The notes under the pieces are model-generated. The model made no database searches. It was given only the letters and a program-made list of their open reading frames with translations, and had not been told where the DNA came from. From assembly GCA_948146395.1 (NCBI GenBank), contig OX411546.1, positions 23,786,449-23,850,448 of the forward strand: a stretch of DNA of 64,000 nt, given 5' to 3'. The stretch is from Fragum whitleyi (taxonomy: Eukaryota; Mollusca; Bivalvia; Cardiida; Cardiidae). Positions 23,442 through 35,429 of the stretch are shown one piece after another. The translations under genes and the position numbers were made by a program. Every line of letters starts with the position of its first letter. Position 1 is the stretch's first letter.

Positions 23442-23855
23442 TACGTTGCGGGAGTGAAATAACCCCGTTGAATTATTTTGATATTACACGTGTGTTATTA
23501 CACTAGTGGAATAACTATGCAAATGAGCTATTAACGAATAGCAGCGCTATTTTGTAACCGCGAAAATGACGTCATAATGTGTATATTGTGACGTCAGTTT
23601 TGAACGGCGAAATAAGTTTCACGGAAAATTGAAATGTTGAATTTCATGATTTTCGATGAGTTTTCGCAAAAAAAATCGGGTCATATTATAAATAGAATAT
23701 AGAATTTGTGCACATAAAATACAGAATTTATTAAACTCGTCATCTTAAACAGATAAAAACTCGGCGCAGCCTCGTTTTAATCTGTTAATAGATGACTCGT
23801 CTAATAAATTCAGTATTCCATGACCACTCATTCAATGTCCTCTATTTAAATCATA
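23442..23855 (-). repeat. Dispersed 400-bp repeat with paired CRE-like palindromes, copy 2
   Basis: Inverted copy of 16788-17190, starting TACGTTGCGGGAGTG. It includes GGAATAACTATGCAAATGAG, ATGACGTCATAATGTGTATA followed by a second TGACGTCA, and ends near CATGACCACTCATTCAATG. It abuts the right edge of the array element at 22745-23370. Confidence 0.75.
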
Positions 23856-24009
23856 AAACGAATGTTTCAAACAACCTTAAACTAAGTTCCAACTTTCACA
23901 AATAGAATTCTATCTTTTTTCCTGTCGTTTAGAATGACAGAATATTTCAAGGCGAAGCTAACTTGGAGATAGAAGGCTTAGTGTAGAGTTATAAAAATGA
24001 TGCGATTAT

Positions 24010-24250
24010 ACATTGTTTATTCTCTAGGTTTCGGGATCAATCGAACGATAGGATATTAGCCCTGAAGCCAGGGGATTTTGCAGTTTCTCAACATTTACAG
24101 TTTGTCATTTACAGATACTGCAGTAGCTTTTCATAGTGCTAATCCCTCAAGACCATACACAATTTAAACACAAACTAGGCAATACTGTTGATTAATGACG
24201 CAAAATCTTCGGTCATGGCTGTTTTCATTTGACATTACAGTAATTAGGGT
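24010..24250 (+). repeat. Direct repeat of about 250 bp, copy 2
   Basis: Partner of 21345-21600: GGTTTCGGGATCAA, AGGATATTAGCCCTGAAGCC, TTTACAGTTTGTCATTTACA, CTCAAGACCATACACAATT and GACGCAAAATC. Diverged by scattered substitutions and small gaps. Confidence 0.65.
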
Positions 24251-24439
24251 GTCGGGGCTATGTATCAAACGTTTCTAGCTTTAAGACATTGCAGATTATT
24301 GATTTACAATGTCCTGTCACTCATTTAATATTCCTTTTGATCCCTATTTATAGTCGGAAAATATTTTCTTTAATAAAGATTTAAACTCGCGAAGTTTAGA
24401 TGCAACACAATATATCACAACTCATCATGCACAAGGAAA

Positions 24440-24580
24440 TTAAGCGGTGGTGGTAAGGATATTGTCCCATAATCGGGAGGTCATGAGTTTAAGCCGGATC
24501 ATGACTAGATACATTTGTATTTGATTTTGTTATGGCAACTCCCTTTAAGTGCTTAATATAGAACAACAGTATTACATAAT
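24440..24580 (+). mobile_element. Possible tRNA-derived SINE fragment
   Basis: The stretch GCGGTGGTGGTAAGGATATT then GGTCATGAGTTTAAGCCGG has the spacing of A- and B-box-like words, followed by a short body. No second copy or target duplication was seen, so this is tentative. Confidence 0.3.
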
Positions 24581-25430
24581 ATCATTGGTATTCTTCACCT
24601 TGATCTTTCTAACAGACTTTAAATTAAATTTATTTCAAAATTTTCTCATTGCAAATTGTTCAATGTAAATTAAAACTGCATTGCGAAGCCGTACTAGAAA
24701 CATGACAAATCATGAATCATACTAGAAACATGATCAATTATGTATCTCGTTTTGTAGTTAAAAGTAGTCGCAAGCGAAACTTAATAATTGAGATTTATCT
24801 GTATTTTAGAGATGAAGAGGGAGCGTTTTTTTTTCAAATTAGTGACGATTTGAAATTAAAAATCTATACAGGGTATGAATACATAAATTGATTTCCTGGT
24901 TAAGTGTGATTAGATTATTATTGTCAAAAACTATTCTCTTCATGTCTTGTAATTCAATGTTATGAAGCAAAATGAAATAAATAAAAAAGTAAATAATATC
25001 CATGTTATGAGATTTCTGCTTGGAATATATGTTTCTTGAATGCAAGCTTACTAACTACTAAATGCTGTTTTTGTTAAGGTATAAAACCAATTTATCAGAA
25101 TAAAAACTCTACCCAACATCTTTTTACATTTTCAAATTTCAAAGCGGACAATGAAAACCAGGTTCATACACAACCTATTGAGACTGAAATTTTACAGAAA
25201 TGAAAGTAACTACAAGAAAGTTGACAGTTCATTGTGATGACAATTATAAAAGAAAATTGGTAGAATAAAGGGTAAATAGGATTAAAACAGTTGATGTAAT
25301 TCCAAGAACGGAATTGTCTGACAAAGCTATTACTTGGTTATTGAGCTTTTGTAACAGGAAAATAACGGTGATTTACGACCTTCAAACACTTGTTAATTAT
25401 TGCTATAATTAAGCATAGAATACCGTGAAT

Positions 25431-26174
25431 ATATACTGAGTTCCAAAAGAAAGTGCGTAATTTTACTTTTTGATTTTTCTTATTTTTTTTACAAAATTCG
25501 AGGAACTTTTGATTGTAAAAGTATTTGCACATTTTAGACATAACCCTATAAAAACGCGGCATTAAATCCGAGTTCAATAATTTGTGAATACTGCGGACAT
25601 AAGGCCGGCACATATGGTGTTTAATTTTCCCTCTGAAATTTCATTTCTATATTATGTGATATTAACTATTATGTCATTTCCGAGTATGACTAGTAAAAGG
25701 GACTCCCTTACAGTTCAAAACAGGAGTTTGAGTTTACATGACATTACATCTGCGTCAGTGTTAGATTGTTCAGTAACGTCAGACCAAACCGTACAATGGC
25801 GTTCTCATTATTTATCGATACTCAAAAGAGGACAAGCAAGCAGATACATAAGATTTCTATTGGAACATAAATGTTTATTTAATTTTTCGGAGATTTTTCT
25901 TCGCACGGAGAATATTTTTGCCCACCAATAAAATTTTCAGGTCAAACTACGTTGTTGCATAGTGTACAATTGTCATCCATATGTGTATTAATTTGCAAGG
26001 TCGGGCACATAAATTGTACTGAATACAAATCCAGAATAATTATTTATGAGCATCAGGTTACCAACGGTCAATAGTCTGGAGCATTATTATGAAACATTTT
26101 GTGACGATAAGTGGTGAAAATTTTGTGAAGTTTGAATTTTAAAAGTGCACACTTTCTTTTGGAACTGAGTATAT
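25431..26174. mobile_element. TIR element of ~745 bp without a recognisable transposase
   Basis: The left end ATATACTGAGTTCCAAAAGA continues AAGTGCG; the right end on the other strand reads ATATACTCAGTTCCAAAAGA, AAGTGTG. That gives about 28 bp of TIR with TA-rich, mariner-like flanks. The 115-codon frame at 25584-25931 inside shows no DDE/D motif or other domain I recognise, so the element looks non-autonomous. Confidence 0.75.
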
Positions 26175-26189
26175 AAAACAATTAGAAGA

Positions 26190-26660
26190 CCATTGCAAGC
26201 TCTTCTGAGAGTACAAATAAAAAAAATGGATTTCCTACAGTTACAGCGAAAAATTGACATCCATTCCGTTCAAAACCAACTCAGACATGCAACGTTAATA
26301 GCATTCCGACTCACTCATATCGCTCAAAAACGCTTCAAAATAATCAAAACACGATCCCACATCATTCACAACCTTATTTCAAACAATCAAACATTCGGTG
26401 ATTGTATTTCTGGTGAAAATTTGAATAACACGCCTATTTAATGTTAGAAACACACGTAGATTTCATTGCAGGAAGTTTATGATAAATTGCTAATTAAGTT
26501 CAATGTGAACAGATTCAACAATGCTATATTACATCATTTTATTTTCATTCAAAACTCATTCCAATTATTCATTTATACTCCAAAATCACTCAGCTTGTCA
26601 TTTTTAAGATATTTCTATGCTGAAACATTATCAAGAACAGTTTCTAAAAATTGCTGAATT
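26190..26660 (+). mobile_element. TA-flanked MITE family, very degenerate copy
   Basis: Family words are recognisable but scattered: CATTCCGACTCACTCATATC, CTCAAAAACGCTTCAAAATA, TTCATTCAAAACTCATTCC and TCCAAAATCACTCAGC. Neither TIR is intact (CCTACAGTTACAGC at the left may be one). The open frames 26193-26441 and 26466-26657 are repeat-derived. Confidence 0.4.
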
Positions 26661-26763
26661 AAAAGCCCCCTATATTATTTCATGGGCTACAGTGACCATG
26701 AAAAATGAATCGAGTAATTGTTTTCAACGCTGGCATAAGAATTCACTTATGACGACAATTGAG

Positions 26764-28268
26764 AGCGGCCTTCCGACTCTATAAACCGAAAGTGGATTTT
26801 CATTTATTTTACGGCTTTTAGGTTTTCATAATATTCTGTTTATGGAAACAACGTAGAATTATGATGGTAAAATTTCAAACTCAGCTTCTTTTTAACATTT
26901 GATACAATTGATTGACTAGTTAATTGAATTAAACAATAAAAACACGTTATAAGTGCCATTCAAGTAGGAGGGGGTCACTACAAAATAAAGAAAAACCTCC
27001 TTGTTTGCATGGAAAGGTATGCTGATTTTTACCAAATAAAGGGAAAATATGGTTTTAATCATATGAGAAAACAAGAAAAACTCATTGGGTAATTTCTCAA
27101 AAAAAAAAAAAAAAAGGTTTTTGTGGCATTCCCCCCCCCCCCCATTAATTTCAAAATTAGTGCATTTTTAACTTTTTAAAGCTCATTATGCAAATGCAAT
27201 TGCTCAAAGAGATATTTCCTTGGCAACTGCCATTGTGTATATGTATTAGGTCTAACAAAATGCATGTGTTTTTATAGCTATCAGCTGGTGAGTTTATACA
27301 AAAGCTAAAACGAATATGAACGTTTCACCGAAAAAAGGCCAATTACACTCATGGGCACATAACTCTAGCACGAAAAGGAGCATGGAAAGGTACCTTCAAA
27401 TGTTAATATAATGACTATACAATATAAATCTACAACATATGTGAACAAGAAAAAATTCATTGGGCGGAAAAAAATGACGCCATGTGACCATTTCTTCCAT
27501 GAGGTGGCAATGGCCAGCGGCCTCCCGACTTTATAAACCGGAAGTGGGGTTTCGTTTATTTTACGGTTCTTTTTGCGCTTTGTTTAAAAGACCGGTTTTC
27601 ATAAGATTCTGCTTACAGTAATAACGTAGAATATTGATAGTAAAATTGAATAACCTAGCTTCTTTTCATCATTTGATATCAATTGAATGGCCGGATAATT
27701 GAATTTAGTAATCAAAATACGTAATAAGTGTCATACAATTAGAAGGGTCACTATAAAATAAAGAAAATCTTTCTTATTTGAATGGAACGGTATGCTGAAT
27801 TTTTTTACCAAATAAAGGAAAATGTGTTTTTTAATACATATTGGAAAATAAGAAAAAAATAATTGGCTAATTTTTTTTAAAAAAAAAAACAATGTGTTTT
27901 TTGTTGCATTTTCTCCCTTTAAAAAAATTACTAAATATAATGCATTTTGAACTTTTGTAGGCACATTTCTTTTTGATCAAAGAGAAATTTCCTTGGTAAC
28001 AGCCATTGTGTAGGCCTATATGTATGAAGTCTATCAATATTCAGTGTTTTATTGCTATCAGCTGGTACTAAGTTTATACTAGACCAGAAACGAATATAAC
28101 CGTTTTACCGAAAAACGGCCACTACTACTCAAGGGCATGACAACGAGCATGGAAAGGTACCTTCAAATTTTGATATAATGACTATACAATGTTAATCTAC
28201 AACATAGGTGAACAATAAAAAATACATTGGGCTGAAAAACAATTACGCCATGGGACCGTTGCTACCAT
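26764..28268 (+). repeat. Tandem duplication, 2 x ~752 bp
   Basis: Copy 1 begins AGCGGCCTTCCGACTCTATA at 26764 and copy 2 AGCGGCCTCCCGACTTTATA at 27516. Both continue through TTTATTTTACGG, TTCTGYTTA, TAAGTGYCATWCAA, GGTATGCTGA, CCTTGGYAAC, CTATCAGCTGGT, ACGAGCATGGAAAGGTACCT-type sequence and AATCTACAACATA in the same order. Divergence is moderate. A short third start (GGTTGTCCGACC) follows copy 2. No ORF is conserved between the copies. Confidence 0.85.
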
Positions 28269-28333
28269 AAGGTTGTCCGACCTAATGAAAAAAATGTTGA
28301 AATCTACTCGATATCGGGATGCTTCGAAAGATA

Positions 28334-28433
28334 TGCCCTGTGTTCAGGATATAAAAGCGCTTCGCACATACGTGCAAAGCGAGGTATCATTTCGAAAGCG
28401 CTTCGCTAACGTTTTCATCCTGAACGCAGGGCA
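28334..28433. mobile_element. Small foldback MITE (TGCCCTGCGTTCAG ends), copy 1
   Basis: The ends are TGCCCTGTGTTCAGGATATA and, on the other strand, TGCCCTGCGTTCAGGATGAA. Inside is a further inverted pair, AAAGCGCTTCGC/GCGAAGCGCTTTC-like. It is 100 bp and non-coding. Family members lie at 40265-40355 and 47671-47806. Confidence 0.75.
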
Positions 28434-30162
28434 GTTTCACCAAACAGTCGTTTTTTCACATCATCGTCGTAGCAGTAATGAAATGTCATAAGTGGTTTTA
28501 CAATGTTTAGGTTCTTACGACAATTGAGAACTACTATGACGTAATCAATGACGTATTCTAATTATTTCACGCTAGCAATCTAGAAGGAAAATATAACCCG
28601 GGTAGACATGATCATACCAATCTCATTTTTTTTAATTAGAGTAAGACTACCTTAATTCCTTAGTTCGCAGTTGTTCGTGAACGAAAGCTGTAAATTCAAC
28701 ATTACAACATAAATAGAAAAGTTCACATTGATGGTTCAATAAATGTGTAATGTCACTTCAATGTGACGACATTGTGTCACAAATTATCTCTGATTGAATG
28801 GAAAGGAAAGGGGCAAAAACCTAAGGATTGAGCCGCTCGAGGCTCGGAAATAGATAGCGAGACAATATCAAAATGCAATGGCAAGAAACGTTTAACTCCT
28901 TTCAAACAAAATACGTTTAACTCCTTTCAAACAAAATTATGAACAGTCCGATTCTTGTTAAACTTTGGAATACATTAGTATTAATAATAATATAAATGAA
29001 GATAAAAAAATGAAATGACATTTTTAAGTAGCCAGAGGGAAAGAAAAATAACTTTAAACCTTATTTATATACCACCAAGTATTCTTTATTTTTTTACTAG
29101 GTATTGTAGGGTATATCGGGATAGGGTTCCCTTCAAATATGGCACAATTCTCAAATATTTGTCGTTTGGAATATCAAAAAAAAAAAAATATATAGTTTTT
29201 TTTTTTCGCCTCCAAGTCCATGTTTTTTTTGTATCTGATTCTCTTAGAAAGTACTTGACCCAAGCGACTTCCTGTAATCAATAAATTACGTTATTTACGC
29301 ATTATAGAGAGATTTTCGTAAAGGCTAGACACAAACAGCTACATCTTAATTTCTAGTGTCTCCAGGCCCAGATGTTTATATAGGTTAATTGTTAGGGGAC
29401 TCATAAATGAGGCAATCATTAAGAAACTGTACCCCAATTCCCTACGTAATGTGTTTTGAACCCAGCAAGTCCTATCGATGTAAAATCCAGTGGGAAATTA
29501 ACTCGCTTGCAAGAATCTTAAGCAAAGTACAAGGGCGTAGCTCCCATTACACACAACACGCCATTGCGTAATACAAATAAATCCTCTTTCAAAAAATCTC
29601 TTATTTAAGCTGTAGTTAAGATGTTTGATTATTCACCAACACTCAAATCATATAAACGGGGAGCGGGTGAGGGCATTAGTCTTAAGTCACAGTCCACATA
29701 TCGCCTTTATTCTATACATTCTTTTGTGGTCGCCTTTGATATGCGTAAAAATTCCAAAATGCTAGCTACGCCTATGAAGTAGACAAACCTTTTTTAATAG
29801 AGATAGCATTTTCAGCAAAGTAGACAAACTTTTTTTAGTAGAAATAACATGTTTAGTTGTAAGCAATGGGTACATGGTATGTTTAAAACTTATCCGTTAT
29901 CAACGCAATACCATCCCGAGCCCTTTGATAAAATTATTGAGAAATTTACCTTGTCTCTGAAGAATTAAGACTACTCTACACTAAAACGAACTTCGAAATG
30001 CCCACCTCGCATTTATCAAGTAATCGAATATTTTCCTCAATAATGACAAACTACGAAGATTTTTTCGTGTCAGATTTTTAATTATTAAAGAAAATGATAT
30101 TATGATATCGTTTTTTTCTCACAAAAGCTTACAATGCTAGAATTACCCTATCCATAAATGTT
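28434..30162. other. Gene-free stretch with short tandem doubles
   Basis: No gene was recognised. A roughly 25-bp unit ACGTTTAACTCCTTTCAAAC is doubled at about 28887-28937, and a roughly 40-bp AGTAGACAAAC-containing unit is doubled near 29777-29850. The open frame 29015-29284 is largely homopolymer-encoded. Confidence 0.45.
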
Positions 30163-30404
30163 AATTGAGCCAGTGCGTGACATTTCCAACAATTTCACTT
30201 GTGTGTGAGGTATAAACATTAAGCATCTAGACAACGACACTTGAGTAATAATATATGCTGACTGCCAGAAGAGGGATTAAGACCTTATCTCTTAAAAAGT
30301 GCATAGTGAAGAGTCTGGTCAGACTGTGCGGCGGCACAGGCTGGCCAGAAGCTTTGCTTTGGGCACATGTATAATTGTTGGAAATGTCATGCACTGGCTC
30401 AATT
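30163..30404. mobile_element. MITE with GAGCC-type TIRs, copy 2
   Basis: The ends AATTGAGCCAGTGCGTGACA and, on the other strand, AATTGAGCCAGTGCATGACA continue TTTCCAACAATT on both sides: about 35 bp of TIR with very few differences. Inside is CTGTGCGGCGGCACAG, a small hairpin. The open frames on both strands here (30227-30454, 30299-30547) are not genes. Confidence 0.85.
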
Positions 30405-30840
30405 TTCAAATCAGGGTACCCTGGAATTCCTATCAAACTCTTTGCTTTTCTCATTACTTTTCGGATCTAAATAAATTCAAGTTGCTATATGAATGCATTT
30501 TCTTCCACATTTCGGCTTCTGCCCCTTTCAGATACAAGAGAAAATAACACTTTTTTAGTCAAAACCAAGTGGCCGTTTAGAAGTTTGTCTCAGTGTATAG
30601 CGCGGTTTTATTGACTTGAACCTGACCTCTGCCATTTAGCATAAATCTTCTATTGTTCCCACTCGGCTTTGCACGTGCTTTCAAGGGAATGATTAACACA
30701 CGGTTATGAATGTAATATATATTTCGTTCATTGATAAATTATGTCGGTAATTGTTATTTAGGTAATTTTTTCCACAGTGGTCAAATTTGAGTCAAATTCA
30801 CCCAGGTATATGTAAATGATATTTTTAATCACATCATTTT

Positions 30841-32036
30841 TAGCTCACCTGAGCACAAAGTGCTCAAGGTGAGCTATTGTGATCACTCACCGTCCGTCGT
30901 CCGTCCGTCCGTCCGTCTACAATTTCTTTAAACATCTTCTCCTCCTAAGTTACTGGGCCAACCAAGCTGAGACTTTGCAGGGATGTTCCTTGGGAAAGTT
31001 CTTTAAAAGTTGTTAAAAGAATTTCAATTCCTTAAAAACTCTGGTTACCATGGTTACATAAAGGCCCAAAATGGCCAAAAATCTTAAAAAAAATTCTTCT
31101 CCTCCTAAACTACTGGGCCAATCAGGCTGAAACTTGGTAGGGGTGTTCCTTGGGTAAAGCTCTTCAAAAGATGTTAAAAGAATTTAATTTCATTGAAAAC
31201 TTTGGTTTCCGTGGTAACGGAAAGTCTGAAAAAAGGCCGAAAATGGCTGAAAATCTTAGAAAAAATTCTTCTCCTCCAAAACCACTAGGCCTATCAAGCT
31301 GAAACTTGGCAGGTATGATCCTTGGGTAAAGCTCTTCAAAGAGTGTTAAAATAATTTAATTTCATCAAAAACTTTGGTTGCCATGGTAATGTTATGTCTG
31401 AAAAATGGCCGAAAATGGCTGAAAATCTTAGAAAAAAATCTTCTCCTCCCAAACCACTAGGCCAATCAAACTCAAACTTGGAAGGGATGATCCTTGGGTG
31501 AAGCTCTTCAAAAGTTGTTAAAAGAATTCAATTTCATTAAAAACTCTGGTTGCCATGGTAACGGAATGTTTGAAAAATGGTTGAAATGGCTGAAAATCTA
31601 AGATTAAATTCTTCTCGCCCCAAGACACTAGGTCAATCAATCTGAAACTTGGCAGGGATGATCCTTGGGTGAAGCTCTTCAAAAGTTGTTAAAATAATTA
31701 AAATTCTTCTGATTTCTTCTCTTGTTTCCATGGCAAAGAAAGGCTAAAATTGGCATAAATTTTCAAAAATCTTAGAACAAATTCTTTCCTCCTAAACCAT
31801 GAGGCCAATCAATTTGAAACTTAGCATTGATGTTCTTAACATGTAGGTCTACTAAAGTTGTTTAAAGAATTTGCCATGGTTAAGTGAAAAGTTGAAAATT
31901 AAGGAAAATTTTTAAAAAAATCAAATTGCAGTAGGACAAAACTTAACCATCCTAAATTCTGGTATTCATAACATGGTTGACAAGTTATAAGTGACTTATT
32001 CAGGTGAGCGATATAGGACCATTTTGGTCCTCTTGT
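30841..32036 (+). mobile_element. AGCTCACCTGAGC-type element with six ~170-bp units
   Basis: The left end AGCTCACCTGAGCACAAAGT forms the hairpin CCTGAGCAC/GTGCTCAAGG, followed by a CCGTCCGT run. Six units with TTCTCCTCC starts lie near 30937, 31097, 31269, 31441, 31612 and 31782 (spacing 160-172 bp). Each contains CCACTAGGCCAATCAAGCTG then AAACTTGGCAGG. The right end CAGGTGAGCG precedes a final hairpin, GGACCATTTTGGTCC, then TCTTGTTT. Non-coding. A terminal hairpin close to the 3' end is a feature of Helitron-like elements, but that class is inferred. The same left-end motif is, to my knowledge, abundant in bivalve genomes. Confidence 0.8.
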
Positions 32037-32340
32037 TTCTTACTTTTGTTGTTGTTGATTTTGTAAAAATCTCGTGATGTGAAAATACGACCAAACTCGT
32101 GATCACTGAAGATCCTTTCAAACCCGGTGCCCTAGCACGAATTAAAATATGCACATATCCTCCCTTAAACCATCGTCTTTCTTACACAATTTTTGCCAAT
32201 TTTAATTATAAAAATAATCAAGTAATTTGTCAAATTAAAATCTGGGTTACTGTTAAACGACTGAAATAATCTCAACTAGTCTTTCTTGAATTTAAAAACA
32301 AAAGACCAAATTATCCCAAACAACTCGCGTTTTAGTATTG

Positions 32341-33320
32341 CCGCATCTTCGTCTGTCCGTCCGTAATTCCTGCCGTCCCCAGCGATTTCTCCATAACCCT
32401 TTGGCCAAATCAAATGAAACTTAACATGTCAACTTTCTATGATAGAGTGTTAATGCAACTGTCAGGGTTTTTGGATTTGAGGCCTCGTCACGGGAAAAGG
32501 GGACTTACGGCAAAATACAGTGTTTCTCAAATTTCTCCTAGTCTGATGGTCGGAATTTAATGAAATTTCATATTTGAATAGCAAATTAGATGCCCTTATC
32601 TGTAAACAATTTGAACTTTTCGTACAAAAAAATATTGTGGAAAAAAGGGCTAAATATTTGTTACCATTACCTTCGCTTGTAAAATACACAGTTACTCATT
32701 CATTCCTCCTAGTCCTATGTTCAGAATTTAATTTAATTTCACAGAAGAGTAGCAAATCAGACGCCCTTTACCATACAAAAAGAAATTTGTGATTAAAATT
32801 ATGTCATGCAAAAGGGGGCTTCATGTTTGTTACCTTTTTGTTAGCTCTCTGTGTCTCATAATGCAGTATTTTCTCCATAACCCTTTTTCCTTTTCAAATT
32901 AAACTTGCCATGTGAGCCGTAGCTCCCTATGATACAATGCTGACGTGTCTTTCTCGGTTTTTAGATTTGTGGCATCGTCACGGGAAAACGGGACTTAGGG
33001 TAAAATGCAATTTTTCTCCCATTTCTCTTAGTCTTATGGTCAGAATTAACTGAAATTTCATATTTGATTATCCGATTAAATTCCCTTAACTATAAAAAAT
33101 TTGAAATTTTCATATAAAAAAAAACACATCATGGAAAAAGGGGGACTGTGAGTTTGTTACCTTTTTCTTTCATTTCTCCTGGTATTATGTTTAAAATTTG
33201 ATGAAATTTCATATTTGAGTAGCAAATCAGATGCCCTTGACCATAAACTATTTGAAAATTTCATACAAATAAAATGTCATTGAAAAAGGGGGCTTCATGT
33301 TTGTTAGCTCTCTATGTCTA
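32341..33320 (+). mobile_element. Tandem-array element, third family
   Basis: Begins with CTTCGTCTGTCCGTCCGTAA, then CTCCATAACCCTTTGGCC with AAATGAAACTTAACATG. Sub-units recur around AATTTAATGAAATTTCATAT and GCAAATCAGATGCCCTTRACC, near 32549, 32732, 33043 and 33195. CGTCACGGGAAAA occurs near 32487 and 32967, implying a larger period of about 480 bp. Non-coding. Confidence 0.65.
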
Positions 33321-34119
33321 ATATTTCAGTACTGAGCAAAAAATAACAAATTCTTTTGTAGAATGTCATTGTAAAATGTTCAACCCTTTACCCTATGACA
33401 ACTGCCTCTCAAAAAGCGTTCAACATTGTATGAGATAACACCTTATTTGAGTCCTTGCAATCTGACCACGAAAATTTTGTCCTACCAAAGAGGGCCCTTT
33501 TCGCCTGATGGGTCACATTTCCACTAGCAAATCCCAAAATCTATAGAAGCAATCAACAGCAAACTTTTTCCATTGGTTGCATACATATTTGTGACTGCTT
33601 TATTCGGGCAGCATAATCCGTCTCTGACGGTTCGTGTTTAGTCTTGCTCAAATTTGAAAAGCGAGATGATAACAGTCAATCGCATATGAAACATACCATA
33701 AAATCGAATTTCATAATTTTCATAATAATCCACAATTAAATTTGATTTTTTTTATCATTATTTTGTTAAAACTTCCCCACGTAAATGTAATAGAACTGCT
33801 AATGACGCCACTTTGACATTTGTTTAAGATATCAATTGACGCATGGGGCAATTATTTTCCGCAAAATATTTTTTCTTTTTCACGTATGTTGTAGATTAAT
33901 TTTGTAAATTCATAATATTAAAATTTGAAGGAATGTACCTCTTTGTTAGTTATTCATGCTAGATTTTTTCTGTCGTTTGATGGCATAAGCCATAATTTAG
34001 TAAAATCCTTATATTTGCTTTGGGTGTTTTATCTTATTATCATTACCATGCAGAATCTGTCAGTAGCTATCTGTGTTTTCACTAACGCATAATACGCTTA
34101 AAAATTTCAATTATCAATG

Positions 34120-34302
34120 AAATCGTTTTATCTACTGATTTTTATTTTGAATGTAGGTGTTACCTTATCATTTTAGGTATTTTGAAGCGTATTTCAATGG
34201 TTTGAGTGAGCGTTTGGAATGAATGAATGGAGACCTGATTGTGCGATTTAGAATGATATGGATTTGAATAAGTTTTAATTTCACGATGTTCTTAACTGTA
34301 AT
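34120..34302 (-). mobile_element. TA-flanked MITE, partial copy, minus orientation
   Basis: The complement of the family's left half: GGTTTGAGTGAGCGTTTGGA, ATGAATGAATGGAG, CGATTTAGAATGAT, then the TIR CACGATGTTCTTAACTGTA at the right edge. The other end has decayed into AT-rich sequence. Confidence 0.7.
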
Positions 34303-34450
34303 ACACCTTATGTACAAGTTTCAATGACTGTTGCCAATTAAACTTTTCTTTGATAAATAGTAATATGTTATGTAAAGTAAAAATGCACTACATTGAATAA
34401 TTTTATTTAGGAAAAAGAACCCACAAAACACGTTATTTTTAAGAAGAATT

Positions 34451-34652
34451 TAGGTAATGGTGGTAAGTACGCTTAACTCGTAACCTAATGGTTGCGAGTT
34501 CGAGCCCCAATTGAGGCGGGTAGCGTATTTGGACAGCTGTAAAGGTGGATAGCAGTGGTTAGAACCCATTGCCTCCTTCTCAGTGGATACGATAAGATCG
34601 GGAATGAGTTAGGACCACGATGGAAATAAGAGTCATTCGATGCTTAATAAAA
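34451..34652 (+). mobile_element. Second SINE family, copy 2
   Basis: The head has an A-box-like TGGTAAGTACGCTTAAC and a B-box GGTTGCGAGTTCGAGCCCC. The body contains GGGTAGCGTATTTGGACAGC, GATAGCAGTGGTTAGAACCC, ATTGCCTCC, GAGTTAGGACCACGATGG and AAATAAGAGTCATTCGATGC. It parallels 22530-22710. Confidence 0.65.
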
Positions 34653-35020
34653 AAGTAATTTTGATATGCTAAAAAGTATTCTTTCTTTATTTAATATTAA
34701 TAATTATGCAAGAAATCAACAAAGCCTGCCATGCATAATAGAAAGTTCTTGGTAATTTTTAATGCCCCCCCCCCCCCTCAAAAAAAAATGAAGAAAAAAA
34801 TCATATGCAGATCTTTTGATAAATTCACAGGTCAAGACATATTAAAGCCTGTCTACATAATCACATCGTAAACCCAGCAATGCCATACTCGCATGCAGTT
34901 GAAAGAGACTTGGTTTCGATATTGTTTGCGAATTTAACTGATCCCAGTAATTAAAAGTAATATTATCACAAAATGTAATGGCAATTTTCTCGGTGTATTC
35001 AAAATAAGATAAACCGCTTA

Positions 35021-35429
35021 CATTTAACAACATCGTGAAATTAACAAGAGGGATGCCTTTGGAATGAAATAAAAAGGGTGCGATGAATGCGTTTTGAGTG
35101 AAATTAAAGGGAGTTTATCCAATATCGCTAAAAGTCTTCAAGATGAACAAAATAAGCGATATTTATTTCCTCCCTTTAATAAAATAAGCATACAAGTGTT
35201 ATAAACAGCTTCAAATATCTACAAGAACCAATCAGTCGGTTATAATTTCAATTAGCGAAATCGTTATTTATTTTCACTATATTTATTTTGAATAAAGTTT
35301 TTGATTTTATCTTTTTCGTAAATTTGGATGGTTCGATCGAGTGTTTGGAATGAATAAATGGAGCGCTTAGTGAGCGATTTAGAATGATTTTGATTGAGAC
35401 GAATGTAAATTTCACGATGTAATAAACTG
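35021..35429 (-). mobile_element. TA-flanked MITE, full-length copy, minus orientation
   Basis: TA at 35019-35020 and 35430-35431 flank ends CATTTAACAACATCGTGAAA and, on the other strand, CAGTTTATTACATCGTGAAA. The internal hairpin (AATATCGCTAAAAGTC...GACTTATTTTGCG-type) lies near 35123-35163. It is 409 bp long and non-coding. Confidence 0.82.

Noticed and set aside
25584..25931. Transposase gene of the 745-bp TIR element
   Set aside because: 115 codons with no DDE/D triad or DNA-binding motif visible; too short for a mariner-type transposase.
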